From Lactarius indigo (Eukaryota > Basidiomycota > Agaricomycetes > Russulales > Russulaceae), in contig JAFKAC010000003.1 of assembly GCA_025766275.1 (NCBI GenBank), forward strand, positions 1 through 64,000: DNA of 64,000 nt. The letters are read 5' to 3'. The stretch's first letter is position 1; the number at the start of each line of letters is the position of its first letter. Positions 1 to 11,969 of this stretch are shown piece by piece. The notes beneath the pieces were generated by a model. That model searched no databases and was not told the origin of the DNA. It was given only the letters and a program-made list of their open reading frames with translations. A program made the translations under genes and the position numbers.

Positions 1-2456
1 TTGATTGTAGGCATTAATCGGAAGGCCTGGAGGTGCGTGTAGCTTATTGCGAACTTTCTGGGAGCCAACACGGATGTGGGGGAGTGCACCACGCTTATCG
101 ACACCCCAACTCATAATATGGTGCCGGTGGTGCAGTTGGTCAAGGACTTTTAACCAGCTATGTAAGTCAGGGTGTCGCCAGTCAGGTTTGATAACCGTAT
201 ATGTCGGCCGATTCGTGCTGGGTTCGACAGCTGATTCGTCGGAAGACATCCCATCAGGTCCCAACGAGTCCAAAAAAGGTAGGTGCTTTCTCAGTGGATC
301 ATATATTTTCGCGACGCCACGGCGACGTTGGAACAACTCCATCGTAGATGAGCAATGGTGTCACTTTACGGCATAGAAAACTTACTTGGTACTTGCGTTG
401 CTGCCGGCTGTGTCTAGACTTCTCTATGGCTCTCTCTACCAGCGGGAGCTCGTCTCTTTTGTGGCGTGACTGTAAGCTCTTGATCCGGTTTGAAAATGCC
501 TTCTCTATGGCCTTCCACATCTCCTGTGTGTCGCCATACCCTATCTTCTCGATTAGATGCTCAGCAAAAACTCGGCCAGCGGCAACATTCCAGGGTGATT
601 TTGGTTTCCCCGCGATGTCGATCATGAAGTCAGTAGTCGTTGCATCGCAGGCCTTTGCACCATGACCTGTGCGCTCCCATTCGGCCATGAACACAGAAAT
701 TCGAGAGGGGTCGGGTATGCGGCCGTAAGGTGGACTCTCCTTTAGTAGAAAAGAGAGTTCAGTTCGGACCAATTTCTGGTTCAGATACAGTTAGCGTAGA
801 ATACCATTGCACCGGTCGCTACAGAGGTACTGGAACTCACTGCCAGTGAATTCTTGTCTGCCTCACGCCGGAATGGGCTCCTTCCACGTCTGCCTTTCAC
901 ACGGGTACGATCATCGTTCTCCGTAGCTCTGTGAAGCGAGCTGGCGGCGGCGGCATGACTTTCCTGCTGACAACCTTCGGGCGTCTAGGAATTAAAGGCA
1001 AGTCACCCACACGAACAGACCGGGACCATTAGAAAAAATCCACTTTCCCAACGTTGTTCCACTCTTCGACGATTTGATGGTACCTCTGGGGAAACGCAGG
1101 GTGGATGTGAAAGTAACGGTGACTGAGACGAAGGCGGCCTGGAGGGTCGCAAGGGCGGAATAGTGGGTTGCGAAGGCGACTGCTGGGGCTGGAAGGTTTT
1201 TTACCTCTTAGCAATGACGGGCACCAGTCAAAATAGGATAGATTCACGTTGGGCATCACGAGATTGCCGCTGGCTTGAGGGCCATCTTGAACCACGAGAT
1301 CTACATTTTCCTCGAACTCCTTGGCTGATTCATACAGTTCTATATCCGAGTTGGAATTGTCCAGCACAGGGGAATCACGCGCGTAAAAATCTCGTGGATC
1401 TTGAATAGACTCGCGGGGTGGTAAGATTTGCTCCACTTCGACTGAGCTTCTATCGTGAGGGTCAATCCGTACTTCCTGGAATGTCACGAAGATGCGCGCG
1501 TTCAAGGGAGAAGGGAAATCATTGTGTCAACGCGCACGATAAGAACTTCTCACCCTTTCTTCTGCGTCTTGGCCCCACTCTCCATCTGTGATACTTGAAC
1601 CATGACGAGTGCCCCAGGCCGCCCTTCCTCTGCCTCCATCCGAGCGAAACAATATTGCTCGTGGAGTAGCTAGGGCCTCATTCAACTTCTCGTCGCCGTC
1701 TGTGGGTGTACCAATTGCAGTCGAGAAATCCGAACGAGGGCGCTTCTTTATTCGCGCTTGAAGCGGATCAGAGATGTACCGTTGCATCAGAGGGAGGGTG
1801 CTCACGCGTTCGGTCATGCTCCGAGCTAGGTTCCGACTCTGTAGCCAAAGTCAGTGACTGATCCAAACAGGGAGACGAACGGATATCCACCATCGCCGGA
1901 CTGAAGAATGCGCCGCTTTTCGTGCCCCGGAAACGTTGTTACGGTGGCGTAGTGAGCTGCTCGGTATGTGGCTAGAGAATTCCTATGTGTAATAGTCACA
2001 GTCACCTGTGCGTGCTCACCATCAACTTCTTCATCCGAAGTGCTCTCAGCATCATCCTCTTCGTCGTCTGCCTCGGATGGGTTTGAATTGTGTGTATGCC
2101 TGCGGTCCGTGCTCCTTAAGTTGCGGCGGTGAGGGAATTCTGGTCCAGAAACTACGTCGCCAATGCCTTCTTTGATGTAGAGGAGTGTCGGTAAAGTTGA
2201 ATTTGGCTATTAGATTCAAGCGTAAGTAGTTACTTACCAGAGCGAAGCGGATCCCCAGTCCGGCCAATGCCGGCCGAGGTCTTATCTCGCGTCCGCCGCC
2301 TTGGCATAAGTTATACCGGGTGCCCAGGTGCTGAAAACCGAAGCGCTGAAAATCCGCGGGTTCAGAGCGCGCGAGGTTCGCGCATCTCCAGTGCTCAGGA
2401 TAGCTCATTAAATATTGCGCAGTACGTGTATAATTGCAAGATTGATTGTCTCCCAT
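1..2456 (-). CDS. Gene X, left copy: repeat-borne agaricomycete orphan, runs off the window
   Basis: Minus-strand multi-exon gene, the left counterpart of 60452-62401, but here it continues to the window edge. Exons visible going down: 2456-2238; 2206-1825 (an open stretch without ATG, acidic EADDEEDDAEST region); 1817-1527; 1505-about 1190; 772-about 395 (from VRTELSFLLKESPPYGRIPD to RRKYQ); a GTAAGT intron at about 394-345; then an open exon to base 1 with DSLGPDGMSSDES, TYTVIKPDWRHPDLHSW and PGLPINAYNQ. The GMSSDE / PGLPINAY signature is familiar from uncharacterised proteins abundant in mushroom genomes and usually found near transposons. No function can be given. Some exon joins, and a stop near 1827, remain unresolved. 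Confidence 0.55.
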
Positions 2457-2825
2457 TGTTTTCCAAAGAGAGGACGCACTCGATGTCAGACCATGAATGC
2501 ATGAACCCTAAATTGAACGATTTCATATTATTGACACCAAAATTCCTCTTCCTCATGAGATATCAATGTCTTGATCTGCATACGATATACAAGCTGACGC
2601 AAAAGTTAATACGCCACGAATTCTGTCCCACTGGCATCCGGACCCTGGCTAGTGCAGTGACTAATGGATCAGAGCTGCGATCACTCGGCAGCGTGATGGT
2701 GGGGCACAAACCTTGTCAGGTAAGCAGGGAGCGGTATTCCGAGCTCTACATGTGCGACGCACAACCCCATGTACCTAACAGATGGATAAATTCGTCGCGT
2801 CCCAAGACGCAAATATTTCGAAAGC

Positions 2826-3236
2826 TCACTGAGCGATGGCAAAACGAACTACCGAATTACTCGGGGCTCGGCTTACAAAGGGTTTCCTTTTTCCGACAAA
2901 AAGGACTGCAATTTCCCCGTACCAAGGAATGAGAGGAAAGTCGCGTTTCAAGTTGGGGTTTCGACCAACGCGACGGTCAAAATAGGCAGAAACCAAAAGC
3001 GTGTGGCCAGCGACTCGTATGAGGGTATCAAATACCTCCGGCTGAGAATCACCTGGAAGAAAGAATGCACCTTCAACGTCTACGTAGGGGGGGTCGATGG
3101 TGCTTCCCGGATCGTGTGCAGGCAAGTTGGCATCGAAACTATGGGTAATGCTCCGGCAAGGCCATCTTCCCCACAGATACCGTGAATAGTGCTGGTTGTC
3201 TGAAGCGTTGGGAATAGTTGAATCAGTCATTTGCAT
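2826..3236 (-). pseudogene. Repeat-associated protein remnant, left copy
   Basis: Open minus-strand stretch of 136 residues containing DANLPAHDPGSTIDPPYVDV, DTLIRVAGHTLLVSAYF, DFPLIPWYGEIAVLFVGK. The evenly conserved, motif-like hydrophobic segments look like genuine coding sequence of a repetitive agaricomycete family, but I cannot name it. The N-terminal section reads better in another frame (LPEHYP followed by a stop), so the gene is probably frameshifted. No start codon is convincing. Confidence 0.4.
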
Positions 3237-4035
3237 CCGTGTATTCAGAGAATGTAGGGGCTTACGGTAACACCAAGGGGTAAGCGGCGGTGAATAACCA
3301 TACAGTATTTATTGTCGAACGAATGAGTCTAGGAGACTATGTTTCTGTATACTCCAATGCCCGTACATCCACGCCTTAAATGCAGGAGCGCCTGCAGATA
3401 TACGTACACCATGCCAGTGGTGTCTAAGTTCACGCCAAAGTTCCCGCCCGCCACCTCAAGTCTACATCAAAATTGCATAGAGTTTACTAGTGTCAATAAG
3501 GAGCCCGAGAAACCTTTTTTAGCTCTACAATAATGTTAGGACGAAAGTGGGGACGCAACGTGACCCTGCCAGTGCCGTATCCCATTGTTGCCCCAGAAAG
3601 GTGTCGGCTAATCCCTCCCACACTGTGGACGAACGCATAACAAATACATTTTTCTGCCGTTCTGTGATCGAAGCCCATTGTACGCGGTGTTTCCTGTTCG
3701 GTCGTCGTCCATTTTTACACCTTTTTCGATGGACGAGTCATTGGAGTGACACAGAACCGCGTGCGCACCATAATCATAATCTTCCCAAGATGCCGTTGTA
3801 GGTAGGCGGAGGCGCCAAGACTCCCGGCCTAGATTGCTCAGCGTCCATCGGCACGGCTGTGTGTACGGCCGGCCGCAAGTCATCTAGCAGGGAGAACTTG
3901 AACAAACGTTCGTGAACGGTCGTTACTGTGATACTGTACGTGTGCCATTAAGATCTCCACTTGGCAGTCGGTCAATACGACGCCGCGCCGCATCTCCGCA
4001 GCTCAGTATTTTACTTACAAGCTACGGTCGAGTCA
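3237..4035. other. Gene-poor stretch between remnants (left); mirrored at 58871-59689
   Basis: I find no convincing gene. Open stretches of 60-90 codons occur on both strands, for example minus-strand 3883-3608 with WEDYDYGAHAVLCHSNDSS, but none has a start, splice signals or a recognisable motif. They could be decayed exons of the neighbouring repeat-borne genes. Confidence 0.4.
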
Positions 4036-5128
4036 TTAACCAACTACTGATCTCGCTCGTTTCTCCTTCCTAATATCTGTCGTGTTCGTGGTTGCTCGAG
4101 TAACCCAGCTTGGTTCACCGTTGCTACGAATGGAGAGGACCCGGTCATGATTGAGAGGATATTCTGAATTCTTGGAGACGCTCTCCCATTGCCCACCAAC
4201 TCCAAGCATCCAATATTGATGTGTCTTGGTAGATGCGTCGAAGTGAACATACAGATGCCCTGTCTTGGATTGGGGGACCACGGGTGGTGATTGGATGCTT
4301 GAATCAGACCGGGAAAAGTACCAAATGGTGTAGCCGCTCCCAGAGCTAGAACTGAATGGCCGCTGGTGCGATTGATAACTAGCGTAGGCACCACCGGGCA
4401 CCGCGGTGGCAGCCATCCCGGGTTTAGGGCCTATTAGCTGCTGTGCAGCTGACGCCTGATCAGGGCCGACGAGGGTTCTATGTAGTGTAGTGAGAACGTG
4501 TGGGAGGAAAGGAGAGTATGTACGGCGTACTCACCCTTGTGCGCGTAATTCTGTGAGCTTTGCAATTCCAAGGAGTGCAGGAATGACAGCTCGCTTCGTC
4601 TGAGGAGAAATGGCTAGGGAGTCGAGGTGAGCACTGAAGAGTTGGTCGAGAGTGTCCCCACTGATATTTGCTGTCACTAGGCTTGTCATGGCACGGGCGA
4701 TGACGAGCAAGGTCGGGGAGGATGTGTGCGGCTGCAGGATAGTTGCGATCGACTGTGTAATGGCGTCGAAACTGGTTGAAGTCAATGGACTAGGCAAGTC
4801 AAACAAAGCGGGGTGGAGAGTGGAGAGAAAGGCTACCTAGAGCTCGAGGTAGCCACGTGAGTAGTAAAACTATCGAGGGGCTGGCTAATGACGGGACAGT
4901 CAGCTGTGTATGATCAAGCCCGTGCGCAGCTCACTCCATAGCCTTTGCTAAGTTCGTCAACCTTCCATCATTCTCCCAATTATATCGTCGCATAGGGAAT
5001 CTCTGTCGGAGGATTGTCTGAGTAGCACGCAGGTCAGTATTCATATCAAAGCAGGAGACAACACGCGACTTTTGGAGCTCTTGGAGACGGGTCACTCCCG
5101 TCGAGCTGAACCGAAAAGCAGTCGTCAT
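4036..5128 (-). CDS. Orphan multi-exon gene, left copy
   Basis: Left counterpart of the gene described at 57778-58870, with the same exon layout on the minus strand: a possible first exon from 5128, a middle exon ending at about 4535, a 57-bp intron, and a last exon to 4036. Differences from the right copy seen by eye are CpG transitions: the left keeps CGC (Arg) where the right has TGC (Cys) near the middle-exon end, GCG (Ala) versus GTG in an overlapping frame, and GAA versus AAA near 5121. The reading frame is intact. Function unknown. Confidence 0.55.
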
Positions 5129-5499
5129 CTTCGTCGCTGCGTGAAGGGTTCATGATAACAGGGTCAATGCAGGAAGGCAGACACAGTGAGAAGTATCCGC
5201 CTTCTGTCAGCCAGGACAGGACGATCACTATATGTCATGTGGATGGTCAAGCTGTCAAGACTCACGATGGACTAGTACGGCGCTACCGTTGTAGTTTCAA
5301 AAGTGCCGCCAAACACATAGATGTCCATTGTCTTCTCTATTCGGAAAATCAAATTGAAACGTTGAAGCCTTGGTTGAAGCTTGAAGCTTGAAGGACAAAG
5401 TTAGGTCAGTCCGTCAGCTGATCGGTACACCGTTTCCAACACGCGGAGCCGGGGTGGATCGCCGTGCACATACTAATACATTCGCCTCGTTATGTAACC

Positions 5500-5866
5500 A
5501 ATGGAAAACCCCATCTTCGGTGTGAGGCCTACTTGACTTTTCTTGAACTTGGAAAATACAACGGTGATCCCGACGAACAAATTATTTGTGGTAGTGTGGT
5601 CGACGAGTTGTTAGAGTCGGTCGCACTTGCGTATAGCCACTCGCTCATCTTTCGTGGGGTTATTTCCCCTTCCTCAAACAGAGTGCGAACACTACTACTA
5701 GGCCCGAGAGGGTCAAGCGGTGCACACGATCCAATCGTCTTGTTGGACATACCAAGTCGCCCACGGTAACACTTCCTTTACGAACACCTCTGTACTTCGG
5801 TATCGGTTTGAGCGCCTGCAGTGAAGGCTATGGAAGCAGCAGTACGGTAGCCCCTTCCGGCGTATT
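5500..5866 (-). pseudogene. Tnp2-type transposase remnant, left copy
   Basis: The reverse complement aligns at roughly 75% with the end of exon 2, the following intron and the start of exon 3 of the transposase at 13050-17255. Shared features are CGAACCGATACCGAAG-like sequence, GAGGTGTCCGTGAGGGGAGT-like sequence, a GT donor after the GACTCGGT/GACTTGGT block, a CCCTCTC..TAG acceptor, and a following GTTCGAGGAA-like stretch. It is a decayed fragment of a related element outside the main copy, and it is also present in the right arm. Confidence 0.55.
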
Positions 5867-7100
5867 ATGGGCGCTTAATTGTAGTCACAACTTTTGAGAC
5901 GGTTTTATAGCATCATTGTTGATTATACCGAATTTTACACGGTGCAATACAAGGTGCAATATGTTGCTTATTTTTGAAGAGTTCAGTATACATTACATTG
6001 CATCCAGAAAATTTTGGCTGGGACAAGGGCCGAAAGGACAGTGCGAGGGCACTGCAGCGATCTGTACGAGAACCCAAGCAAGTCATCCTTGTCATCTCCC
6101 TCTTATCTAGATATGCCAATTATTCCCGTTTTCGCCTCTCCGTCTGCTCGAGATCCTGAAAACACCGCCGGGGCTAAGCGCTGAGCACGCTGACTGAATT
6201 CCAATTAGTAGACCTCGACTCCCCGAGCGCCCAGGATGATTGACGCTGACCGCAGTGAGCGCCGACCATTGGCACCGACGTTGATACCCTGGTTTTGGCT
6301 TTGTTCGACCATCCGCCTCGCTGAGTATAAGCCTGTGAGATCTGATTACAGCCTTACTATAATTAACAATACAGCGCCCGAGTCGAGATCAAACTCGACT
6401 TATTTTGTCGACTTTTTTAATGACTCTGAAAATGCCTGGAATTGATGCAAAGCCTTGAGCAGAGCAGTCAGAGATGCTGGCGATCATCGTCCTGATTGAT
6501 GTCGTGCGGCGGTTCTTTCAAGAAACGGAACTTGTCACAGTAAATTACATCCTAAAAAGTTGTTGGTCATCCCCCAAAATTTAGTGCCTGGTACGTCTCA
6601 ATAGACTGATTCGATCATTGGAAGTAACGCGCGGCCGCGTGTGCCCGACAATATTCCCAGAACAAGACACCATTGCACATGGCGGTAGAGGCGCCAAAAC
6701 TTTTGGGCCCATTTCTGGACTGTTTCTCGATGCAGTCTCATATCTACAGCCTGAAGTCACCCGGCGGCTGAGTGCTGAGTCGACAACAAGTCCATTATTG
6801 TTTGACTCAGCTTGAAAGGTGCGCAGGTTTCTAATACCCATAATCGAATTCCCCATTACAATTGATAACACTTTTACATCCGAGGCCGAGGGAGAGCAAC
6901 ATTACCGATACAAGTCCCAAAAAACCGAAAATAAAATTTCATATGGAAGGCGGAGCCCGACCAGACCTCGCGAGTATGGTGTCGTCACGCACTTTCATAC
7001 GTTACACCAGCGTAGACCAACCGGTGCGTCAGGAGGATTGCATCGCATACAAGTCTGGAACTGAGCACACATGCGCGACGAAGGAATGATAAACCAAGAC
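5867..7100. other. Intergenic stretch (left); mirrored at 55806-57039
   Basis: No supported gene. Short open stretches on both strands (for example 96 codons at 6871-6581 minus) lack splice signals and motifs. The stretch lies downstream of Crinkler-like gene A and separates it from the Tnp2 remnant. Confidence 0.5.
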
Positions 7101-9559
7101 TTACCACGATACACGAAGCCGTTTCTGTACTAGACTCGTTTCACTCCCATCATCGTTGCGCTTTCCCGCACTCTTTGTTCCCCGAAGGTTCCAGAGTACT
7201 TCCCTCAACGGAGGCCTCTTTCTCGGATCCGAACTAAGTAATCCGGCACATGTGAACCCCAAAACTGAAGCGCTCCCGGCCGGAAGGAAGCTTGCAAAGT
7301 ATTTGAGCACTTGTCCACAAGACCACCGGTCAGCCAGGACTGCACTATATTTCTTCACGGGTCCATGTTCGGTTCCAGCTTCCGGGGCAACCCAAGACGG
7401 AGTCCCACGAAAGCCCTCAACCAAGGTCTCCTCGCTCTCCACAAAAACGGAAAGTCCGAAGTCGATGATCGACAACCGTGGTGACAGTGAACCGCGCTCA
7501 CCATCGACGAGGACGTTCCCGGGCTTCAAGTCAAGGTGAGCAATTCCGTACTCGTGTAAAAATGTGACCCCCTCTAAGAATTGAATGCGAAGCGACTCCA
7601 CCGCATGGGGAAAGTAGTGCTTCCTCAAGCATCGAGTCAACGGCATCTGCCATGGCATGACGATCACGTTGCGAACGATGTTGGCAGGTGGGATATTAAG
7701 CTGGATAACGTCCAGCAACTTGATGGTACGATTGAGTTCTGATTGGATCGTCTGTAAGTGCCTTAGGACTTGGAGTTCTTCCGTCGCATCGTCAAGAAGC
7801 TTGAGGGCGACTGTGCCTGCACGGCCATGGTTTGAGAGGGCTTTGCCTATAGTTGGCTTCAGCTGCATGCTGCCTTCTGGGAGTAATGTGTAGCCGTCTG
7901 TTTGGATGAGTGCCTGCACTCCCGGGCTTCGTAAAGTGATTCTTGTCGTCGACGGGTCTCTGCTCTCTTGGTCCCACAGTTTTGAAGAGCCATTGTCGTC
8001 AGAGCCGTGCTTTCTTGTGAGATGTGGGAGGTTTTCGGTCTCGGTCAGAATTGACGCTAGTGCCGTGGTTAGCTGGGAAGGAAATTTGTCATGGAGAGAC
8101 CTCGTAGAATGGAGGAAGTTATAAATGCGGAAGATGAGCGCGAACATGTCGCGTCTGTTAGAAAGATCGTACGACCTCTTCCAATATTCGACCTACCACG
8201 AGTATCAGCCTCTCTTCTCGTGCGACAATAAGTAGAAACACTACCTTGTCATCAGGCCCTGATCCTTTCTGATATAAAGTGTATTCGGCGGCGTAGTAGT
8301 CATGGTTTATATGGATTGCTTTGACGACGAACGTGGAGGACTTGTCCGTGAGTAGTGCGTTGCCCAAGCGAACGAGGCAAGAGGCTTGCAGAAGCATACA
8401 ATGCACATCCCCCGTCTGGGATGTGTTGGAAGTTACTCCGAGCAACAGAAATGGAAAACTTTTGACGCTTATGGAGAAGCTGCTACAAGGGGTATATCGG
8501 TATAACGTGTCGTCCTGAATGATCTTTGCAACCAGATTAAAGGACCACGGGGCATCACTGTGACGTAAATCAGAGAGCAGCAGAGCGGTCGATCACATAC
8601 GCAATCATAACTCACAACTGGAACTTTGTACCGCGTTGAGGGAGGGAAGCAACAGCGAATCTCCGTAGGAGACTGTATATGTGGGACACAGATTTATTTC
8701 TATACGCCTCTTGGTTCGAGAGGTGCTGGTCGAGGAGGATGTCGATATAATGAACCAGCTCAACAGCTGTGACGCGGCGCGTCTCGGATTCATCATTCGT
8801 GTCTGTGAAGTATTCGGGAAAAACGTTGTCTCCAAGGAGCATCTTCACAGAATCTAACAAGGGTAGCGTTATCATCTAAAATTGACTCATGGTCAGTAGG
8901 ATTGTATCAGATCACGCTGCAAGACTGACGTCGTGCTTAGGGGAACACCGGAGGCGCAGCTTTCGCTCGAGTTGCAGAACAAAATCTGGTAGTGCTTCAT
9001 CTATCGGCAATTCACTGATATTATTGTCAAAAAGCCTGGCCTCAGGAGGGAGTTGGACTTCATCGCAGCTTCGCAAACGAAATGTAACATGATGAAGCAA
9101 ACTATTACTCGATTCCACGGATAAACGGCGCAGGGCGACACCACCTGTGCCAGTGGGAGAGCGTTATACTTTATCAATCAGAAAGTAGAAAAACGTACCA
9201 TGTTCCCCAGAATCAACATGAACGATGACATCAATATCAAAACGACGGTCGGCATCCTTCCCTTGAAACTCCTCACTAACTTTGCGAGTTACGAGCAGGG
9301 CACTTCCGAGGTATTCTCGAGTCAATGGATACCACGGAGCGATTGCGAAACACAGATAGGGCTGTCTAAAGGAGGCTTGTAGAACCTGAACTTTCCGTGG
9401 TCTTTGCCCTTCAGTGAAGGAGTTACCTCTTTCACGTAGTCGATAACTCACCAAAATCCTCTTCAGGGGGTACCGTGATAGTGAACGGAGAGTCACGGAT
9501 CTTGAGGTAGTCATCGATGAGAACGCAAATGAGCCGACAGTTGTAGAATCGTTCATCAT
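7101..9559 (-). pseudogene. Crinkler-like gene A with kinase domain, left copy (frameshifted in exon 1)
   Basis: Left counterpart of 53344-55805 with the same five exons on the minus strand (about 9559-9199, 9144-8930, 8875-8616, 8557-8245, 8192-7101). The kinase exon is identical to the right copy. In exon 1 two single bases are missing relative to the right copy: GTCGGC instead of GTCTGGC near 9535, and GGTGAG instead of GGTGGAG near 9448. Each shifts the frame, so the header domain cannot be read through. Either this copy is a pseudogene or the two 1-bp gaps are assembly errors. One CpG difference (CGG here, TGG in the right copy) lies in exon 3. Confidence 0.7.
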
Positions 9560-9731
9560 AATGGGAGTAAGCCGACGCGGACAACGATAGGTTGGACAAT
9601 GGACAATAACAGGTTTGGGAAGGCGTGGAATGCGGGAATGCTGCCGACAGCATGATTACAGTCACGATATCGCAAATTACGAATAATATGATTAATAGTA
9701 CTGCATTGTACTGTACATGTAAAATCCTCAT

Positions 9732-10811
9732 CGCTGTTCATAACTTACTCTCGAGCCGACCTCCCTAATGGGCATCCCCCCAGACTTCGAGCCAACCCTA
9801 GCTTGTTCTCTGATTCCTGACTCGGACTCGCCTAGGCTTCCTCCTTCCTCGTGAGTTCTCTCTTGTAGAATAATTGAAGTTAAGACAGGTATGTGGCCCG
9901 CGCGCACTGACACGAACGTTGCACGAACAGGTCAGGCCAAGTGAGTAGAAGAAGAAAGAAGAAAGGCAAACGCAAGCGCCGGGGAAGGAAGAATACCGAT
10001 CCGAGCGAGGCCTGCAGGCTAGTACTAGTGCACGTGCCTTGGGTAGACCAGAGCGAAACGACACTGACTAGGTATTAAAGCTAATTAAAGCTTAAAGAGA
10101 CAGGTGCGCACATATTCACACCGAATACAACTGTTTGTCCGCGCCCCTTGGTCCGTCTGATCACCGCGAGGGAAGTTCACCAGGAACTTGGACACACCAG
10201 CTCTCTGCCAGACTGCGCGGACGGACTATGGCAATCGCTGCGTTGCAGGTGACGATGTAATATCTTACCGACAATATGAAAGGGGCAGGTCGTGTGGTGA
10301 GTTGCAGACGAGAGTATAGCGCAGAGTTGAAGGGAGAGGTTGTGATGGCGATGTCAAAATTAGAGAGTTCCGATGTCACAAATTTACATGTTAACAGGAA
10401 AGTCGGTCACTGCGCTATCCAATCACAAGTTTCAATGCATTCGTTGGAATATCGGTCTGGAGCCGTAAAAAAGAAGAAAGTAGCTCAGTGAGAGGCACTG
10501 AGGCACAGTCAAAGGCGCAGGTGGTATTGTGACCAGGTAAAGACGATAGTCTAGGAAGCAGCAGGTTAGGCCGGCACTGGCATGGCCAGCAGTTCGCAAG
10601 CCTGAGGTTAAGGAGGCAACGAGCGCAGCGGCCTACTCCCGCGCATTCTGTACTCAGGCTGCAGAACTAGTACCTCGTTTCCGACGATTCTCTCACCAAC
10701 CACCCCACTCCTCCCACTCCGCCCCTACTGGCTCCTTTTTCTAGGAGTAAACTTGAACGCTAGAGCTCATGACTACATTCAAAGCATGTACATGCCTACA
10801 TGCGTACGTGC
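9732..10811. other. Intergenic stretch upstream of gene A (left); mirrored at 52097-53171
   Basis: No supported gene. Short open stretches occur on both strands without motifs. A small scrambled indel separates the arms near 10165 (right about 52730). This stretch should contain the promoter of Crinkler-like gene A, but I recognise no specific element. Confidence 0.45.
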
Positions 10812-11711
10812 TTACGTAGAAAATACATACTTGTAGGCAGTTGGAGCTATCGTGGCAACTAAGACTAGGAGAACCATCATGAATGGAAGCCCGTGCCCGG
10901 GTGCACACATCCTACGTTCTCCTGCCACGGAGACTTCCAGACCCAGTTGAATGCGCTCGCGGCGGAGAGACCTGTCACTACGTCCAACCCCCAGATGCTT
11001 TTCCAGCTCCATGACGCGCCGTAAAAGCGACTGAAACCTAGTGTGGCATTGCACACTTTCGGTATCAACTCGTTGACAGCAAAACATAGAAAGCCTCGGG
11101 GGTTAGTGCTAGTTCGCCCGCTGCCGGCCGCATTGTTACATCGTGGTTGATGTTGGCCTGAGAGATGGCACTATCGCCTCTGTGAACTTTTAATAGTCAG
11201 ACAAATCTGGGTTGGAGTTTAATATGCGCAGAGAGGCAAAAGCGCACCACTGGCGACAACAGGGATATGACCCTGGAACTCGGCACTTTGCCTCTTAGGT
11301 CCCGCGGGTGGGGTCGCGTCTCTTGAAAGATTAAGAACCTTGGTACTAGTCAGATTGGCACACCGTGCTGCATGCTTCCTACCAGTGTCCAGGTCACCAC
11401 TCTGGGTACCTTCTGTCGTCACACGCATCGCGGACACAGGGCCTGGGTCTTCCGATATCTGCGGGGCCTCCACAATAAGATGTTCTGTGGCTTGCAAGAA
11501 ATGACGGAGAGAGATATTCTCAGTGGGCTCATGGCTGGGATAATATCCGTGAGTTATACTCTTGGTTATACTCGCCCATGTGAGGAATTGAATGGCAGTG
11601 CTACAGACCTATTTTCAGTTTTTGCTGCTGGGTGGACATGATCCGACTTAGACAGTTGCGTCGCCATTGCGACAGCCAGGGGAGAACCTGAAGGATTCAA
11701 GTTTGGGGCCA
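10812..11711 (-). CDS. Candidate tail-anchored protein gene, left copy
   Basis: Counterpart of 51198-52096. The last open stretch (11087-10812) has VQCHTRFQSLLRRVMELEKH, a basic segment, and a terminal hydrophobic run LPFMMVLLVLVATIAP before YKYVFST and a stop. A one-base difference near 11082 (TTTTGCTGTC here, TTTTGTGTC on the right) changes the frame joining it to upstream sequence. Another difference near 11385 affects the middle part. Exon structure is uncertain. Confidence 0.35.
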
Positions 11712-11969
11712 TGCCAGTGAGCACTCAGCGATAGCATTAATTGACTAGTGAGGGACGTTTTATACCAGTATCTGAGTCACGACATCGCAAACATTCGGCC
11801 GATCAGACCATATGCTATTGTTCGCCCACTTTCAGCTCCACGTTTTCTGGTTTATGTCTAAATGGCAGGTTATCCTGCTGAGTGTCGCCAAAAACTTTTT
11901 TTTTGGTGAGCGCCAGCTGAGCGGACTTTACGATTCTGTTCGTTAAACAATACCTTGTCTAAGCGTTTA

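Noticed and set aside
7156..7539. Antisense ORFs over the kinase exon (also 55367-55750)
   Set aside because: Shadow frames of the conserved kinase-coding exon on the opposite strand.
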